Positions 1 through 10,429 are shown, numbered from the stretch's first letter. The stretch: DNA of 64,000 nucleotides from Armillaria gallica (GCA_037576215.1 JBANDB010000016.1:372001-436000); one strand, 5' to 3'. A program made the numbers and translations. The notes: a model not told the origin generated them from the sequence alone.

Positions 1-696
1 CAAGTCGCACGTCTTGCCGAAGCCGCAGCCGATAGTGTTCCATACCTCGAGAGCATGGCCAAGGTCGCGCCGTACTCGTGTTCAGGCTCCTTGACGTTCG
101 GTTTACTATCCTTCGCCGTACGGATGTTGTCGCTGATTCTGCGTTCTACAACAAAAGGCGAAGAACAAGGAAAGTGCCAAGGAGCTCTGTGAAAGTATTG
201 CAAACACGATCCTCGTCATAAACGACCTCGTTCGTATGCAAGAAGAACGGGAAAGTTCGTGTTATATTGATATTTGCGGGGAGATGGAAGGGTGGGTTGC
301 CGTTTTCCTTTCATCTCTTTCCTGAAGAGCTACTCAACCGTCTTGGTTCCAGATATCTTCAAGGCATGGCTCAAGACTTAAAGGATATTAAGCGGAAGCA
401 CCGTGGCATCAAGGGTATCTTCAGTGTCGACGACTACCAAGACGCCATTCAGGCTTACAGGAGGCGCATAGACGATTTGAAGATGGACTTTTTGGTAATA
501 TTACCGCTTCCAGATTTTCCGTGCTGTATCTCAGATTTCGCTGTAGATCCATTCAGTGGGTGACTGCCATCTAGAGGTCACACAGATGCACTGCCTGTTG
601 AAGAATGCGGTAGCTCCAGCTGTTGTGCATCACTCGAGGAGTTCGTTTTCCAGATCCCGAAGAAGCCTGTTGCAATCACTGCTTTTTTTTTTTTAA
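1..696 (+). pseudogene. Type-1 helical-bundle (MLKL-NTD/HeLo-like) gene copy 1, truncated by the window edge
   Basis: The sequence begins inside exon 1 of the dispersed four-exon family. Exon 2 is about 152-291, exon 3 is 353-494 and exon 4 is 547-696; exons 2-4 align with intact copies at the same exon lengths (140, 142 and 150 nt). Three lesions are visible. Two extra bases in exon 1 near position 70 shift the frame. The intron 1 acceptor is CAA instead of CAG, although an AG six bases further on would keep frame. A one-base deletion in exon 4 near 640 turns the end into a Ser/Arg-rich tail. Exon 4 ends in a run of 12 T followed by TAA. The family assignment rests on similarity to the intact copies in this window; the copy is judged non-functional. 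Confidence 0.75.
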
Positions 697-699
697 CCC

Positions 700-1560
700 C
701 GCCCATATGTGTTTCAGGATCATAACCATGGTGTAACAGCCTTACAGCTACACCCATATTTCAATACACTTACGGAATGTTCTTGGATCCTAATAGATGT
801 AAAGGCTAGGATGCCTCCATATCTAGTCAGTGTACTTGCTATATGCTATCGAGATCTGGTCCCGGCCACAGTCTGATACGGCTGAAGATCAGAGAGGGAT
901 ACTCTTCGCTGCCTTTGGCAACTCTCACGGCAAGTGTGAAACTGCCGCTTCAGCGGTGTACTTTAAGATTCATTATTCTACCGTTTGACCTTGCAGCGAA
1001 TACATTGAGCCAACAGCTACAAGTTATGTTCTAAGATCGATACGATCGTTTGTCAGTGAATCGGGAAACTTGGTTGAAATATAATGAGAGAGAATGCCTA
1101 AGGAATGTCGTTTCCACCTGTTAGGTCAGTCTGGTATATCAGCTTATCCATATCAATGTACATTTTCTTTCACTACGTACACAGGAAACTTCGATTTTGT
1201 TTCTGGCATATTTCTATTTTGGTAGCAGAGTCGAGTACATTACTTTTGCACCTGCTACTCACTCCAATTGTGGTCGAAAGCCGACACGTTCGCAAGAACA
1301 CAGAACCTGGGCTAGTCACGTTCAAGTAATAATAGCCAATGGTAGGAAATATCCCGCTACTCCTGATCCAATTGGTATTCGAAGAAAGCAATAAATGATG
1401 GAATGAGAAAGGAGAATGATGGCTGATAAGAGACGTCTTGACTAGCGGTTTACTTGTAGTTGTGTAATATTCTTACAGAATTGTGTACAGCTACGTGTTA
1501 TAAATAGCTACAGATACGGGTAGGCGGTATCAACATTTGAAACCTAGTATCACTGCCCTC
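700..1560. other. Intergenic stretch with no recognisable gene
   Basis: Only short overlapping open frames occur here (up to 74 codons, on both strands) and none resembles a family seen elsewhere in the window. I see no repeat boundary, tRNA or transposon terminus. Confidence 0.5.
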
Positions 1561-1566
1561 GGGTTT

Positions 1567-1990
1567 AAAAAAAAAAGCCGCGCGTGTAATTGCGATTCGA
1601 ATGATCACTGACCTTCTTTCGATGCTGTTTCCTTCGCGTTTCCCATATCGGCCAGCATGCTGTGGATCTCAATGAGCGCCAACATGCTGTCCCCCATCAT
1701 GTGTATCTACAGCACGCAAGGGCGTCAGACCATCACCTTCGCAAAGTGGAAAGTATGCGTACCAAGAAGTCCATCTTCAAGTCATCGACGCGCTTCTTGT
1801 GACCTTGGATGGTGTCTTGGAACTTGTTGACATTAAGAAACCCTTTGAATCCGCGGTGTTTGCCCTGCACGTCATTCAGGTCCCGGGCTATGCTCGTGAG
1901 ATATCTGCCGATTCTCGAAAACACTGCTACCAGTCAAGCCATTATTTCTGTGGAATATTGTTGATGCAGTGGCTGTACGAGCTGGCGCGA
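1567..1990 (-). pseudogene. Type-2 family relic
   Basis: An exon 3-like segment on the minus strand keeps the family pattern of an Ala-Arg-Asp-Leu start, a Lys-His-Arg-Gly-Phe-Lys-Gly core and a terminal Asp-Asp-Leu-Lys-Met-Asp-Phe-Leu. It is closer to the type-2 relics at 14.2, 22.6 and 40.4 kb than to type-1 genes. The downstream end meets an A/T homopolymer at 1567-1576, as in the other family members. No complete exon 1 or 2 can be joined to it, so it is a fragment. Confidence 0.6.
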
Positions 1991-1999
1991 TGTCCAGTA

Positions 2000-2628
2000 A
2001 GCCCGAGCTTTGCCGAGTAAAGGTTTACTAAGAGAAAGAAAGTACTACAATATACAGAAAGGTATTTAAGTAGCTAGATTTCGTAGTATTCTGTACTCGT
2101 TTTGCCTTCAAGCAAACACGGAATACCCTTTCCTAACTCGCGAGGCAAACGTGCCTGAACAGTGAACACACGGTGCACGTGTTATCCAACAGCTTCTCAA
2201 TCACCTAGACGGTATTTCGTGATTGGCTGCGAAAGCCCTAGTGGCTAGTTTTAGAAATCTGCTTCGCCAGAGTCAAATCCTAAAGTGGGAACGTTTGCCC
2301 AAAAAAGGACGTGCGGTTCGAGACAGTCTGTTGGTAAGGTCTTATGTCGGATATATCTATGAGATTTACATTGCAAAGACCTTCCAAGAGTTTGACACAA
2401 TAGATTGGCGGTTACCAGCCACATTGTAATCAGGTTGAAAGGTGAAAGTCATTTAATGGAATCTTAACGCGCAGCAAAAAATCCCGAGCGAGACGCGTCG
2501 CGAGGCTATTATCGTTTTGATGGTATCGGAATGCGCATCCAGATCTATCGCACAAACTATCTAAGATACATGAGTTTCATCAGTTGGGCCCTCCTACGAC
2601 TTCGTGAGAGAAAACTTAAAATCAGGGG
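2000..2628. other. Intergenic stretch with a short dispersed repeat
   Basis: No gene is recognisable. A stretch of about 70 bp at 2212-2282 recurs in direct orientation at 4835-4905 (both begin with a GGTATTTC-G/A-TGATT motif and end before a run of CGCCAGAGTCAAA), so this is another small dispersed repeat. Confidence 0.45.
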
Positions 2629-3338
2629 TCAAAAAAAAAAGGCTGTGATTGCAGCGGGCTTCTTAGGGATCCGGAAAACGAACTCCTCCGGGTGACGCAC
2701 AACAGCCTGAGCCGTCGTATCCTTCAAGAGGTTGTGCATCGGCATGACCTCCAAGTGGCAGTCGCCAACTGAATGGATCTACACGGACTGTCAGAGACGG
2801 CATGGAAAACCTGGAAGCGATAGTATCACCACAAAGTCCATCTTCAGATCATCTACACGCCGCCTGTAAGCCTGAATGGCGTCTCTGAAATCGTCGACAC
2901 AGAAGACCCCTTTGAGGCCACGGTGCTTGAGTGTAACATCCTTGATATCTTGCGCCATGCTTCCAAGATACCTGTAGCCAGACCATTGTTAAGCCGTTGA
3001 AGAAAGACAGCAAGCGAAAACGGCAACTCACCTTTCCATCTCCCCGCAAATATCGATATAACATGAAGTTCCTCGTTCTCCTTGCATACGGACGAGAGTG
3101 TCGATGACGACAATCGTGTCTGCAATACTCTCACAGAGTTCCTCGGCATTCTTCTTGTTCTTTCCCTTTTGCTATAAGGCACAGAATCAGCGATAACAGT
3201 CATACCAGATACTATGGCTAAACGAACCTCGAGGAGCTTAAAGACAACTACGGCGACCTTGGCCACATTCTCGACGTACGGTACGCCCGAAGCTTCAGCG
3301 ATGTTGGCGACTTTGAGACAGGCGGTGAGTGCAGACAT
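2629..3338 (-). CDS. Type-1 helical-bundle (MLKL-NTD/HeLo-like) protein, intact copy
   Basis: Four exons on the minus strand: 3338-3228, 3171-3032, 2971-2830 and 2778-2629. The three introns (56, 60 and 51 bp) have canonical GT..AG ends. Exon lengths of 111, 140, 142 and 150 nt join without a stop into 180 aa. Exons 1-3 (about 131 aa) form the domain, with an Ala-rich N-terminal helix, a Cys-Glu-Ser-Ile-Ala helix, an Ile-Cys-Gly-Glu-Met-Glu segment and a basic third helix ending Asp-Asp-Leu-Lys-Met-Asp-Phe. This pattern resembles fungal MLKL N-terminal/HeLo-like four-helix domains, which in characterised proteins trigger membrane damage or signal within NLR-like receptors. No nucleotide-binding or kinase domain follows. 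Exon 4 gives a short tail ending Ile-Thr-Ala-Phe-Phe-Phe, where a run of ten T forms the TGA stop. The start was chosen by alignment with other copies. Domain identity is inferred by eye. Confidence 0.72.
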
Positions 3339-3439
3339 GGTGGTTGGTGATAAGACTTGGGCTGTAGAGCGTGATGCAGAAGCCGGCGTCAAACTCGCAG
3401 TGCTGTGGTGTCAATGCATAGTGCTGTCAGTGCCGTAAG

Positions 3440-4150
3440 ATCTCATAAGATAACTGGAGAATGCAACCAAGGAAACTCACCGAGATTGAAACCCCGCGAC
3501 AAGTAGATGGGAACTAGGACGTGTCTACAAGTCGATCGACAGTTTACCACATCCTGAGATATGGTTGCTCTGGACTTCCTCGAGACCGTCGACATACTGC
3601 CGAAAGGGCCCGATACGCAAAATGGCATGAAACACCGTTAGTCGACCACAATCATGAATTGCATACGCCTGGCAGAGGAGAAGCGAAGAAAACAAGAGGC
3701 AGTAAATAGAGGTCCGAAGACAAGAACAGAGCAGGACTTACTCGACGTATACCTATGCCATCTAAAGCATCATAAAATGATAACGTCCAGCACCCTTGCG
3801 ACCCTCCCTGACTACTTTGATGCACGACATGAATCAGCCAAACGGTATTCCAGGCGGTGTATCTTACTCGACTTTTCAATGTCTGCGTTAGATCACGAAG
3901 TGCACTCATCCCCATATCCGTCGAACGGTTCCGTATTCCGATGGTAGCGCCCAGACAACACAAGGATTGAAAGATGGAAGCATCGTTGAGCGCGGCATAT
4001 TTCTGGTACGTGGCCTGTCACTAATGCCAAAGTAGGGGTAGTAGAGCGGATGTATATGGGTCTAGTGGGAAGATACGGGGCTGCGAAGTGCGGATGGATT
4101 TGAGTCCAGGATATATACGCGCCTGTTAAAGAGGTCTAATTATGATGATT
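3440..4150. repeat. Conserved upstream module of type-1 genes
   Basis: This stretch upstream of the intact minus-strand gene recurs beside other type-1 copies (for example 16.5-17.05, 36.85-37.45 and 43.55-44.1 kb, and inverted at 9.2-9.5 kb). Shared landmarks are a CCATCTAAAGC segment near 3758 and a CCCCATATCCGTCGAACG segment near 3911. Reading frames are not conserved between copies, so I regard it as promoter or leader DNA that was duplicated with the gene, not a coding region. Confidence 0.5.
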
Positions 4151-4178
4151 TGACGGTGACTAGTCAACGCACGTTTGT

Positions 4179-4460
4179 ATGCCGCCTTCAAGGGAACTAT
4201 GGACCAAGTTGTCGCTCGTGCTGTTGCGTCTCGATGATGATTTTAGCGACGCAGATAGAACACTGGCGCATGACAGGGTGTCGATATTGGTGTTTCAGAT
4301 TATTGACGAGGAGGGAGTAGGTGACAGAAGTAGCAGCCAAACGTTCCCACGCCATCAACGCGAATTTTGGTCGGGCCGGATCAGCCGTTGTTCCTCGTCT
4401 CGACTCCGACCTTATAACTTGGCCCAACGTTCTACCGTCTCACTCCCTGTGACTTTCCTA
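4179..4460 (+). other. Divergent SHAINAF module, copy beside the 2.6 kb gene
   Basis: An open plus-strand segment contains an LWTK-S-L...RLD...FS pattern, then QIID, then (after a frame change) SHAIN and RAG-AVVP motifs. The same order recurs at 44.15-44.63 kb and in fragments at 8.7, 25.45, 37.6 and 39.85 kb. It is head-to-head with the minus-strand type-1 gene. The protein family is not recognised and the frame is not continuous. Confidence 0.4.
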
Positions 4461-4639
4461 TGTTATATTGGGACCATTGGTATGCTTTATTCTCACCAGC
4501 GTGCGCCTCCTCTTCAATTGACTCTGTACAGCGATACACACCGCTATTATGATAGTCCTGTTTTTGGATTCGCTCTTTGTTCGCTCTTTGTCTTACCTCC
4601 GTCTGGCACATCAGAATTCGATCACGTCGATTAGCTTTA

Positions 4640-5140
4640 AGCTTATGGTGACACTTTACCATTACTTAAGTACGTGTGTGTTTGTTTTTAAAAACACAGT
4701 CGTCAATCCGTCCGAGAAGTGCTCATTTTAGACTCGCTGTTTGATAGTAAGCTGTAGTCCGTGGACTATCATTCAATAGAGATCGCGATTCAGGTCCTCC
4801 TTCTCTTCAAAAAGTTTTTACTCCTTCATCGTAAGCGGTATTTCATGATTAGCTGCTAAAGGACCCGTCACCCACTAGAAATTTGCTTCGCCAGAGTCAA
4901 AGGAACCTGTGACGGCAAATTTCATTCGCGTTGTTTGCCCACAGATATTCCCGATATTTCTTTTCTCTCTATCATGGTATCTGCCTGCCGAAGTCCAATC
5001 ATTTAATACTGTATTCGGTATGCTTTCAAATCTTCACTGCAGAAGGTTCTGTCGTTGTCTTACCTCGTTTGACAGCACCTCTACTGGTCACTCTGATACT
5101 AAACGTTCTCCATCTACAGTACATACTTTCTAAGCACCGA
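4640..5140. other. Intergenic stretch leading into a type-2 relic
   Basis: No gene is recognisable. The last 35 bases before the relic at 5146 (a CTACAGTACATACTTTCTAAGCACC-like leader) match the leader of the type-2 copies at 14.15 and 22.59 kb, so the boundary of that repeat lies near 5105. Confidence 0.4.
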
Positions 5141-5145
5141 CTACT

Positions 5146-5235
5146 ATGCCCGCCTTTCTCCAGTTCGCCGGCATCATCAAAACCTCCAATATACCCCACG
5201 CAAAGGTCGCCGTAGCCGTCATTGAGCCGCACAAG
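5146..5235 (+). pseudogene. Exon 1 relic of a type-2 family gene
   Basis: A 30-codon segment starts at an ATG and aligns with exon 1 of the family (Ala-Phe-Leu-Gln near the start, Ile-Pro in the middle, Ala-Lys-Val-Ala-Val-Ala-Val-Ile near the end). It has internal in-frame deletions and stops at an AAG|GTACCC donor-like junction. No matching exon 2 follows, so the gene is broken. Confidence 0.5.
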
Positions 5236-5239
5236 GTAC

Positions 5240-5740
5240 CCGTACAGAAGTCATCGGGTGTACAATGTTCCTCGGAAAGGGGAGTATCAAAGACTCGTAG
5301 ATAAGTAATTTAAGCAGTCAATGTGGCATTAAATTGATGTATAAACATATAGGTATGTTATGCCGTGAACGTGTCGATAAATAATACATAGAATAGATCT
5401 GTGCGAGTAATGGTGAACAGACCTTCCAAAGAGTATAGCTAGGGGTTTGATGCAATAAATTGACGGTCAGATAAGAGTAGAAAATGAAATGGCACGGATA
5501 TACAATGTATCGGGAGAATTGAATGGTGAATAAGAAGAGTCATACGTGGAATTCTCCCTACGCCAGATGATTCAGCGCACAGATGAATGAAGAGCAAAGA
5601 CACACATACCGTGTTACTGTAAAGCCCCGAAGACATAGCGAGACAATACTATAATTTCACGAACTGTGAGCATTCTAAGATATCGCAAAGCAGCGAAACA
5701 TGCTCACGTTAATCTCACTGAGCGGACTTTGGTAATCAAA
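5240..5740. other. Intergenic stretch downstream of the HMG gene
   Basis: AT-rich DNA with no recognised gene, tRNA or repeat. It probably includes the 3' untranslated region of the minus-strand HMG-box gene. Confidence 0.4.
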
Positions 5741-5747
5741 ATACCTG

Positions 5748-6669
5748 TTAGTGGGGATCTCGAAATGAACCTAAAGTCAACGCTAAGTAAAAGGTACTCG
5801 GAGCAACAGATGTAAACACCCACCATATATTCCGTTTCGAAGGAAGCCGCGGCGGAAAAGAAGTGACCCTCGCCACGAGAGTTCATAGGCAGAGTACTGG
5901 AATTGAACTGATGTTCTGCCGCCTCTGTCTTACACATGTACGGCTTAGGAACAGTATGCTGAGTATGTATAGGAGAGCGTGCTTGTTGTTGAGAGACACG
6001 CTTCTTCGTAGGCTGGACCTGGGGTGTCTTCGGTATCGGGGGCATATTCCTCATGGCGTCCTCTAAATCCGACCCAGTCATCCCAGCCGACATCAAATGG
6101 GCAATGTCTTTGGCCCTATTGATATGATCCCTCGATTTACGCTGCACGTTCCTCTTCTTGATCTCCGTGGCACGCCTCTGGGGTTGGTAAACGTAGTCAG
6201 GGTAGAGCTCCTCGTGTCTCTTCCTTTCTTCAAGGGCGCGACGATAGTACTGTGCCTTTTCGTCCTCCGAGAGGTTCTTCCACAGTTGTCTGATGATCCT
6301 GGAGAGGTGGCGACTATCGCGCTCGGCGCCCTTGGGAATCATCTTCTTGTCGACAACGTCTTTGCCGAAGATAAAGTAGCAATTGAGTGGTCGGGAGATA
6401 CGGTTCCTCTTACGAGGAGAATCGTTGGTCGAAGTGGATTCCTCGGAGTGGGAAGAAGAGGACGGAGATGGAGTGTCGATGAACTCGGGTGTCGCAGGCT
6501 CGGTATCTGGGTATGGAGACGTGACAACCTTGAATACATATTGCTGAGATTGGCTAGCATGGACGTAGGCTGGGAACAGAGCGTCAGTACAGAGTCGGAC
6601 GCGCAGTTACGAAGTCCATGTACCATAGTGCTCGTTAGAGTACTGGTGAGAGTGAACGAAGCCGGACAT
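5748..6669 (-). CDS. HMG-box (MATA_HMG-like) transcriptional regulator
   Basis: Three exons on the minus strand: 6669-6624, 6569-5820 and 5770-5748, with introns of 54 bp (GTACAT..CAG) and 49 bp (GTGTTT..TAG). The joined frame is 819 nt (272 aa). Residues about 74-145 form an HMG box: a basic lead (RKRNRISRPLN), then FIFGKD, a GAERDSRHLSRII turn, Leu-Trp-Lys and EDEKAQYYRRA, followed by a second basic cluster near 153-160. HMG boxes bend DNA in the minor groove; fungal members of this subtype act in mating and development. Residues 32-66 are Pro/Ser/Thr-rich. A TATAAA lies at 6733-6728, about 60 bp upstream of the ATG. Nothing shows a mating-type locus nearby. The small last exon is less certain: without that splice the frame runs on to 5704. 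Confidence 0.85.
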
Positions 6670-6727
6670 GATGAGGAGGATGAGCGCGATGAAAGGAGAC
6701 AAAGAAAAGAGCAGTCGGGTCCCCCAT

Positions 6728-6733
6728 TTTATA
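6728..6733 (-). promoter_or_regulatory. TATA box of the HMG-box gene
   Basis: TATAAA on the minus strand about 60 bp upstream of the chosen start codon and in the correct orientation. It supports the short first exon beginning at 6669. Confidence 0.5.
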
Positions 6734-6844
6734 TTTGCGGACACAGGCATTCTCGACATGACGATCACAGAGAGAGGTTGAATGCGATCAAAAACCAATT
6801 CACGTCTGACAGCTCGCCGTCCAGAAAGGAAATTGTGTGACGTT

Positions 6845-7500
6845 CTCAGAGGGTACCCTTTTACATGTTCGTTAACTCAGAACTGAGTGGTAAAGTTCCC
6901 ACGATTGTTATAAAAGTGAAAAAGTGAAGGGGCTGGCTGAAAACAGGTGAATGCAAAATCAAGTGTAGAACGTGATCCATTTACTCCCACATCAAGCGTT
7001 CGTCGGGTCACGGTTTCGAGGATATCGTCTGAACATGGCCATAGCGCAACATGGTGGAATCAACTGTTTGAAGATGGGGTTGAGTTAGCAGTCTGGCTCC
7101 AATATGAAGCACTTCCAAGCGGAGAGCTTGGTAGAAACTCGCAAGGCGAATAATGAGAGACGGTAGAGGGTGCCGTTGAGAAAGATAATAGGGCGCCATC
7201 GGGGGTATTGAAGTTTGGATACTTGGATGCCGACTGTCATGGACATAATAAACAAATGAATGCAGACCTGAGGCCGGAGAACCATTGTCTGTCCTAGAAA
7301 TGCAGAATCATCAGTACTTATCAAGAATCAAACCACAAAAGTCAATGGAATATTACCATGGGAAATAGGGTCGCTAGATATTTGCTCCTCCTCCTGCTTG
7401 CTCGTTTTATCTGCTTTCTTCCTTCCGATTTGCACCCGTGATTCCTCAGCACTTCATCTGACTATCCACTGTCGGATCATGAGAACCCATGTTGAAATCT
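6845..7500. other. Intergenic stretch with no assignable gene
   Basis: A minus-strand open segment at 7085-7324 with a hydrophobic run could be an exon: it follows a possible GTAAGT-less intron ending in TTTCTAG near 7295. I cannot connect it to other exons or to a family. Confidence 0.35.
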
Positions 7501-7507
7501 CTGTGTT

Positions 7508-7605
7508 GTTTGCCTAGCTTAATCAGACAGAGCGTCAGTCTCTTATCAAACCACACAATAGTGTTATTTACCTGATGACTACGAGTTCGACCCTCGTGGT
7601 GGGTC
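7508..7605 (+). tRNA. tRNA-Lys(CTT) with a 24-nt intron
   Basis: The cloverleaf can be drawn. D arm GCTT/GAGC (7517-7520 and 7530-7533). Anticodon stem TCAGT (7535-7539), loop with T33 and anticodon CTT at 7542-7544, then an intron at 7546-7569 just after position 37, where eukaryotic tRNA introns lie. The 3' anticodon strand is CCTGA, followed by a five-base variable loop and a perfect T arm ACGAG/CTCGT with loop TTCGACC. The acceptor stem GTTTGCC/GGTGGGT pairs almost entirely through G-T wobbles (five of seven). A TTTT terminator follows at 7615-7618. It may be a functional gene or one decaying through transitions in the acceptor stem. Confidence 0.75.
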
Positions 7606-7744
7606 CATCACCTATTTTACTTAGCATCTTCTTCGGGCGTTGTGGACATGGACATAAGGGTACTGAGTAGATCAACCTGCGCATCATCCGAGATGGTGAG
7701 AGATGCATCGATTGACAGCCTTTAGATTTCCTGTGCATAGAGAA

Positions 7745-8452
7745 CTAGCGATCCGAATGCGCCGGTGCTGACAAGCCATACTGAGGGACTCTAATAAAGT
7801 AAATAATGCCCACCTTTGAAAACATATCCCTGCCAATAGCCTGGGCCTGCTCCTCACCAAGCCTCTGATGGCAGAATGAACGAGAAGTCGGATGATCAAT
7901 GTCCGAGTCCGCGTCACACTGCAAAGACATGCTCTCCATGTTTGGTGCAAGATTTAATATACCGGTACTCGTACTTGTCCAATCGTTCCCAGTATAGTCG
8001 GTGAGCTGCGGCTACAGCACTATCTGCTCAATCGTACTGCGTAACTTGAAGCTACAGAGCAGTGGAGCATACTCGAAAACATTCAATATGGGATCGGTGG
8101 GTGCAGTGGATAGCATCGGAGTGCGATCCATGAACTCTACATGGAGACGAGTCAAGTGATACAAAGATCCTCCGATGGCAGAGAAAGTGAGCAGTGATAG
8201 GTATGGAATAGCGATATGGAGGTCTGTACATCGTGGGGCGCTCGAAAGAAGGAAGGGCATGCGATGACTCTTCAAAAACCCTCTTGTGATGCATATGGAA
8301 GGGGTGATATAGAGCGTCCCAGATCGTAAAATATACATATGAAGGAGGTGCAGACACGCCATCAGACTCATTCCTGTAATGATCAAAGTCTGGCGAAAAG
8401 GACGACCACCAGAGTCTCGATCATGACGGATAATAACCGAGAATAACACCAC
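7745..8452 (-). pseudogene. F-box/LRR-type protein gene with an in-frame TAG
   Basis: One minus-strand frame runs from about 8452 to 7745 and is broken only by TAG at 8014-8012. The N-terminal half has the repeating leucine spacing and the 'P-L...F...A-P-L-L-C-S-F-K-L' end typical of mushroom F-box/LRR proteins. After the stop the frame continues with PQLTDYTGNDW and ILNLAPNMESM, which correspond to the 'LPW-QLT-YTG' and 'L-L-CPNL' positions of that family. This makes TAG replacing a Trp codon likely. The F-box itself would lie upstream of 8452 and is not found. Such proteins recruit substrates to SCF ubiquitin ligases; this copy is probably dead. Confidence 0.55.
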
Positions 8453-8479
8453 ACGAAAAGTAAGCTAAGCCTTACTTAT

Positions 8480-8760
8480 GTATTGGTATAAGGAGGGAGC
8501 ATGACAAGGCATGCCATGTCTTTCTGTAGCTTGAATATTAACGAGAGAATAAGAACTTAGAAGGGAGCGTACAGATACTCAGCTTGTATTATTACTCTCT
8601 GGCTGGGAGTATTTCATCCTGTAAAAAGATGAACATACTAACAAGAACGACGCGCAAGCGGATACGGGTTACAGCGCTAATCTCTAATGCCAATCCCTGT
8701 CCTGAGACCGTCTGACCAAGTTACGAGGTTAGAGTCGGGAATCGAGATGGGAAGAATGGT
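8480..8760. repeat. Dispersed repeat shared with 53.6-53.83 kb
   Basis: A segment beginning with GGGAGCATGACAAGGCATG near 8496 and containing TCATCCTGTAAAAAGATGAAC near 8617 recurs in the same orientation at 53,620-53,830, upstream of the 52.7 kb type-1 gene. It shows no coding potential. Confidence 0.5.
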
Positions 8761-8935
8761 CTGTCCGGCCCGACGAAAAATCGTGTTGATGGTGTGGGAA
8801 CTTTCGGATTTTACCCTGTCACTCACCCACTTCCTCCTCCGGCGACTATTTCACCAACACCCCGTCGTGCGCCGTTGTCCAGCTGCCACAATAGAACTAC
8901 GACCGAGATGAACCTGCAAGAGCGAGATCTAGCTA
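8690..8935 (-). other. Divergent SHAINAF module, inverted copy
   Basis: The minus strand carries the GTTCCCACACCATCAACACG and CGGGCCGGACAG landmarks of the module best seen at 44.4 kb. The nearby type-1 gene (9.7 kb) is on the plus strand, so the module again points away from it. The head-to-head layout is therefore kept even though this unit is inverted relative to the others. Confidence 0.4.
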
Positions 8936-8939
8936 CGAA

Positions 8940-9690
8940 GGCCACTGCATTCCCTCTGATTCCTTCATGGACTTGCAATCTGAACCAGGAAGCGGACCAA
9001 AGACGAGCGCGAGTGGAGTTGCTTCACCATCCATGCGTTGACTTCTCACTGTCGATTTATCATAATTTTGATCTCGTTAACAGGCGTGTATGGGTCCTGG
9101 GCTCAAATCCACGCGTACTTTGCAGTTTCGTGTCTTCTTCCCATTGGACCCCCTACTTTCGTCTCATCACTCGTATTGGACACTGCCGTCAGAAGCCCAA
9201 GCCCGAATCAGAAGTGTGTCATGCTCAACGACACCTGCATCCTCTGAACCTTGTTTGGTTCCCGCGCGACCTTCCGCATCCGGCGTCGTTCGACGGATAT
9301 GGGGATGATTGCGCTTCTTGACCAGATATGGTTGACCACCACCTGGAATACAGTTAGCTAACTGATGTCGGGCATCAAATTAGGCAGGAAGGGTAGCGGA
9401 GTGAAGGTGCTGCTGATATCCAGCATTCCAACATTATAGCGACGACCTCGAGAAAGCACAAAGCGACCATATCTCCAGACGTGGTAAATCCGAAATCGTC
9501 GTTCGCCTTGCAGACGTCTGCAAGTTCCTATTCAGTCGTCAACTGACATTGCTTTTGGTACGTTTCCGTCATCCTTACGTTCTTTCGTTATCTTATCAGA
9601 TTCTAACCCACCTTTTCGTAATGCCACAGCGCTGCAATTCTGCGAGTTGGCGCGCACTTCTGCATCGCCCTCTACAGCACAAATCTTACC
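8940..9690. repeat. Conserved upstream module of the 9.7 kb type-1 copy
   Basis: Inverted counterpart of 3.44-4.15 kb, with the same landmarks in reverse order (CCGCATCCGGCGTCGTTCGACG near 9276). A plus-strand open segment of 69 codons at 9038-9247 begins with a hydrophobic signal-like stretch, but this frame is not kept in the other copies. Confidence 0.45.
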
Positions 9691-9700
9691 ACCAACCACT

Positions 9701-10420
9701 ATGTCCGCACTCAACGCCTGCCTCACAGTCGCACGTCTCGCCGAAGCTGCTGGCGACAGTGTTTCGTACCTCGAGAATGTAGCCAAGGTTGCCGTACTCG
9801 TCTTCGAGCTACTTGAGGTTCGTTTTAACATTCTTGGCTGTATGTATGTTGTCGCTTACGTGTTTCATAACAAAAAGAGAAGAATAAGGAGGATGCCAAG
9901 GAGCTCCGTGAGAGCATCGCAAACACGATCCTCGTCATCAATAGCCTCGTTCGTATGCATGGAGAGCAGGGAGCTCCCGATTTCATGGGGATTTGGGGGG
10001 AAATGGAAAGGTGGGTTGCCCTTTTCATCGGCCATCCTTCCTGAATAGCTACTCAACGGTCTGGTTACAGGTATCTCCAAGGCATGGCTTAAGATTTGAA
10101 GGATACTAAGCGCAAGATCGGTGGCATCAAAGGCGTTTTCTGCGTTGACAAATACCGAGATGCCATTCAGGCTTACAAGAAGTGCGCGGACGATCTGAAG
10201 TTGGACTTTTTGGTACGGTTCCACTTCCGACTTTTCTGTGCTATGGCTCACGTTGCCCTTCTGTAGATCGATGTAACGGGTGATTGCCTTTTGGAGGACA
10301 TGCAGATGAAGTGCCTGTTGAAGGATGTGATGGCTCAGGTTGTAGTGCGTCACTCGGAGGAAGATGTCGTGATCCGGATTTTTTTTTAAACCGTTGCAAT
10401 CAGTGCCTTATTTTTTTTAA
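9701..10420 (+). pseudogene. Type-1 helical-bundle gene copy with nonsense codon
   Basis: Exons 9701-9817, about 9871-10010 and 10071-10212 have the family lengths (117, 140 and 142 nt) and canonical donors. The intron 1 acceptor reads AA instead of AG. Exon 3 contains TAA at 10090-10092 where other copies have CAA or CAG (Gln before Asp), so the domain is cut in its third helix. Exon 4 follows a CTGTAG acceptor near 10266 and ends in the usual T run near 10410. It belongs to the GDS sub-branch with the 36 and 43 kb copies (two extra codons in exon 1). Confidence 0.7.
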
Positions 10421-10429
10421 CCCCCTGGG

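Noticed and set aside
2629..2640. A/T runs at the ends of all type-1 copies as retroposition poly(A) tails
   Set aside because: The run is poly(T) on the sense strand, introns are retained in every copy, and no flanking duplications are seen. DNA-level duplication is more likely.
5748..6669. Mating-type locus
   Set aside because: Only one HMG-box gene; no homeodomain pair, pheromone or receptor gene nearby.
9038..9247. 69-codon open frame with a signal-like start upstream of the 9.7 kb gene
   Set aside because: The same DNA in other units does not keep this frame, so it is listed only as part of the upstream module.
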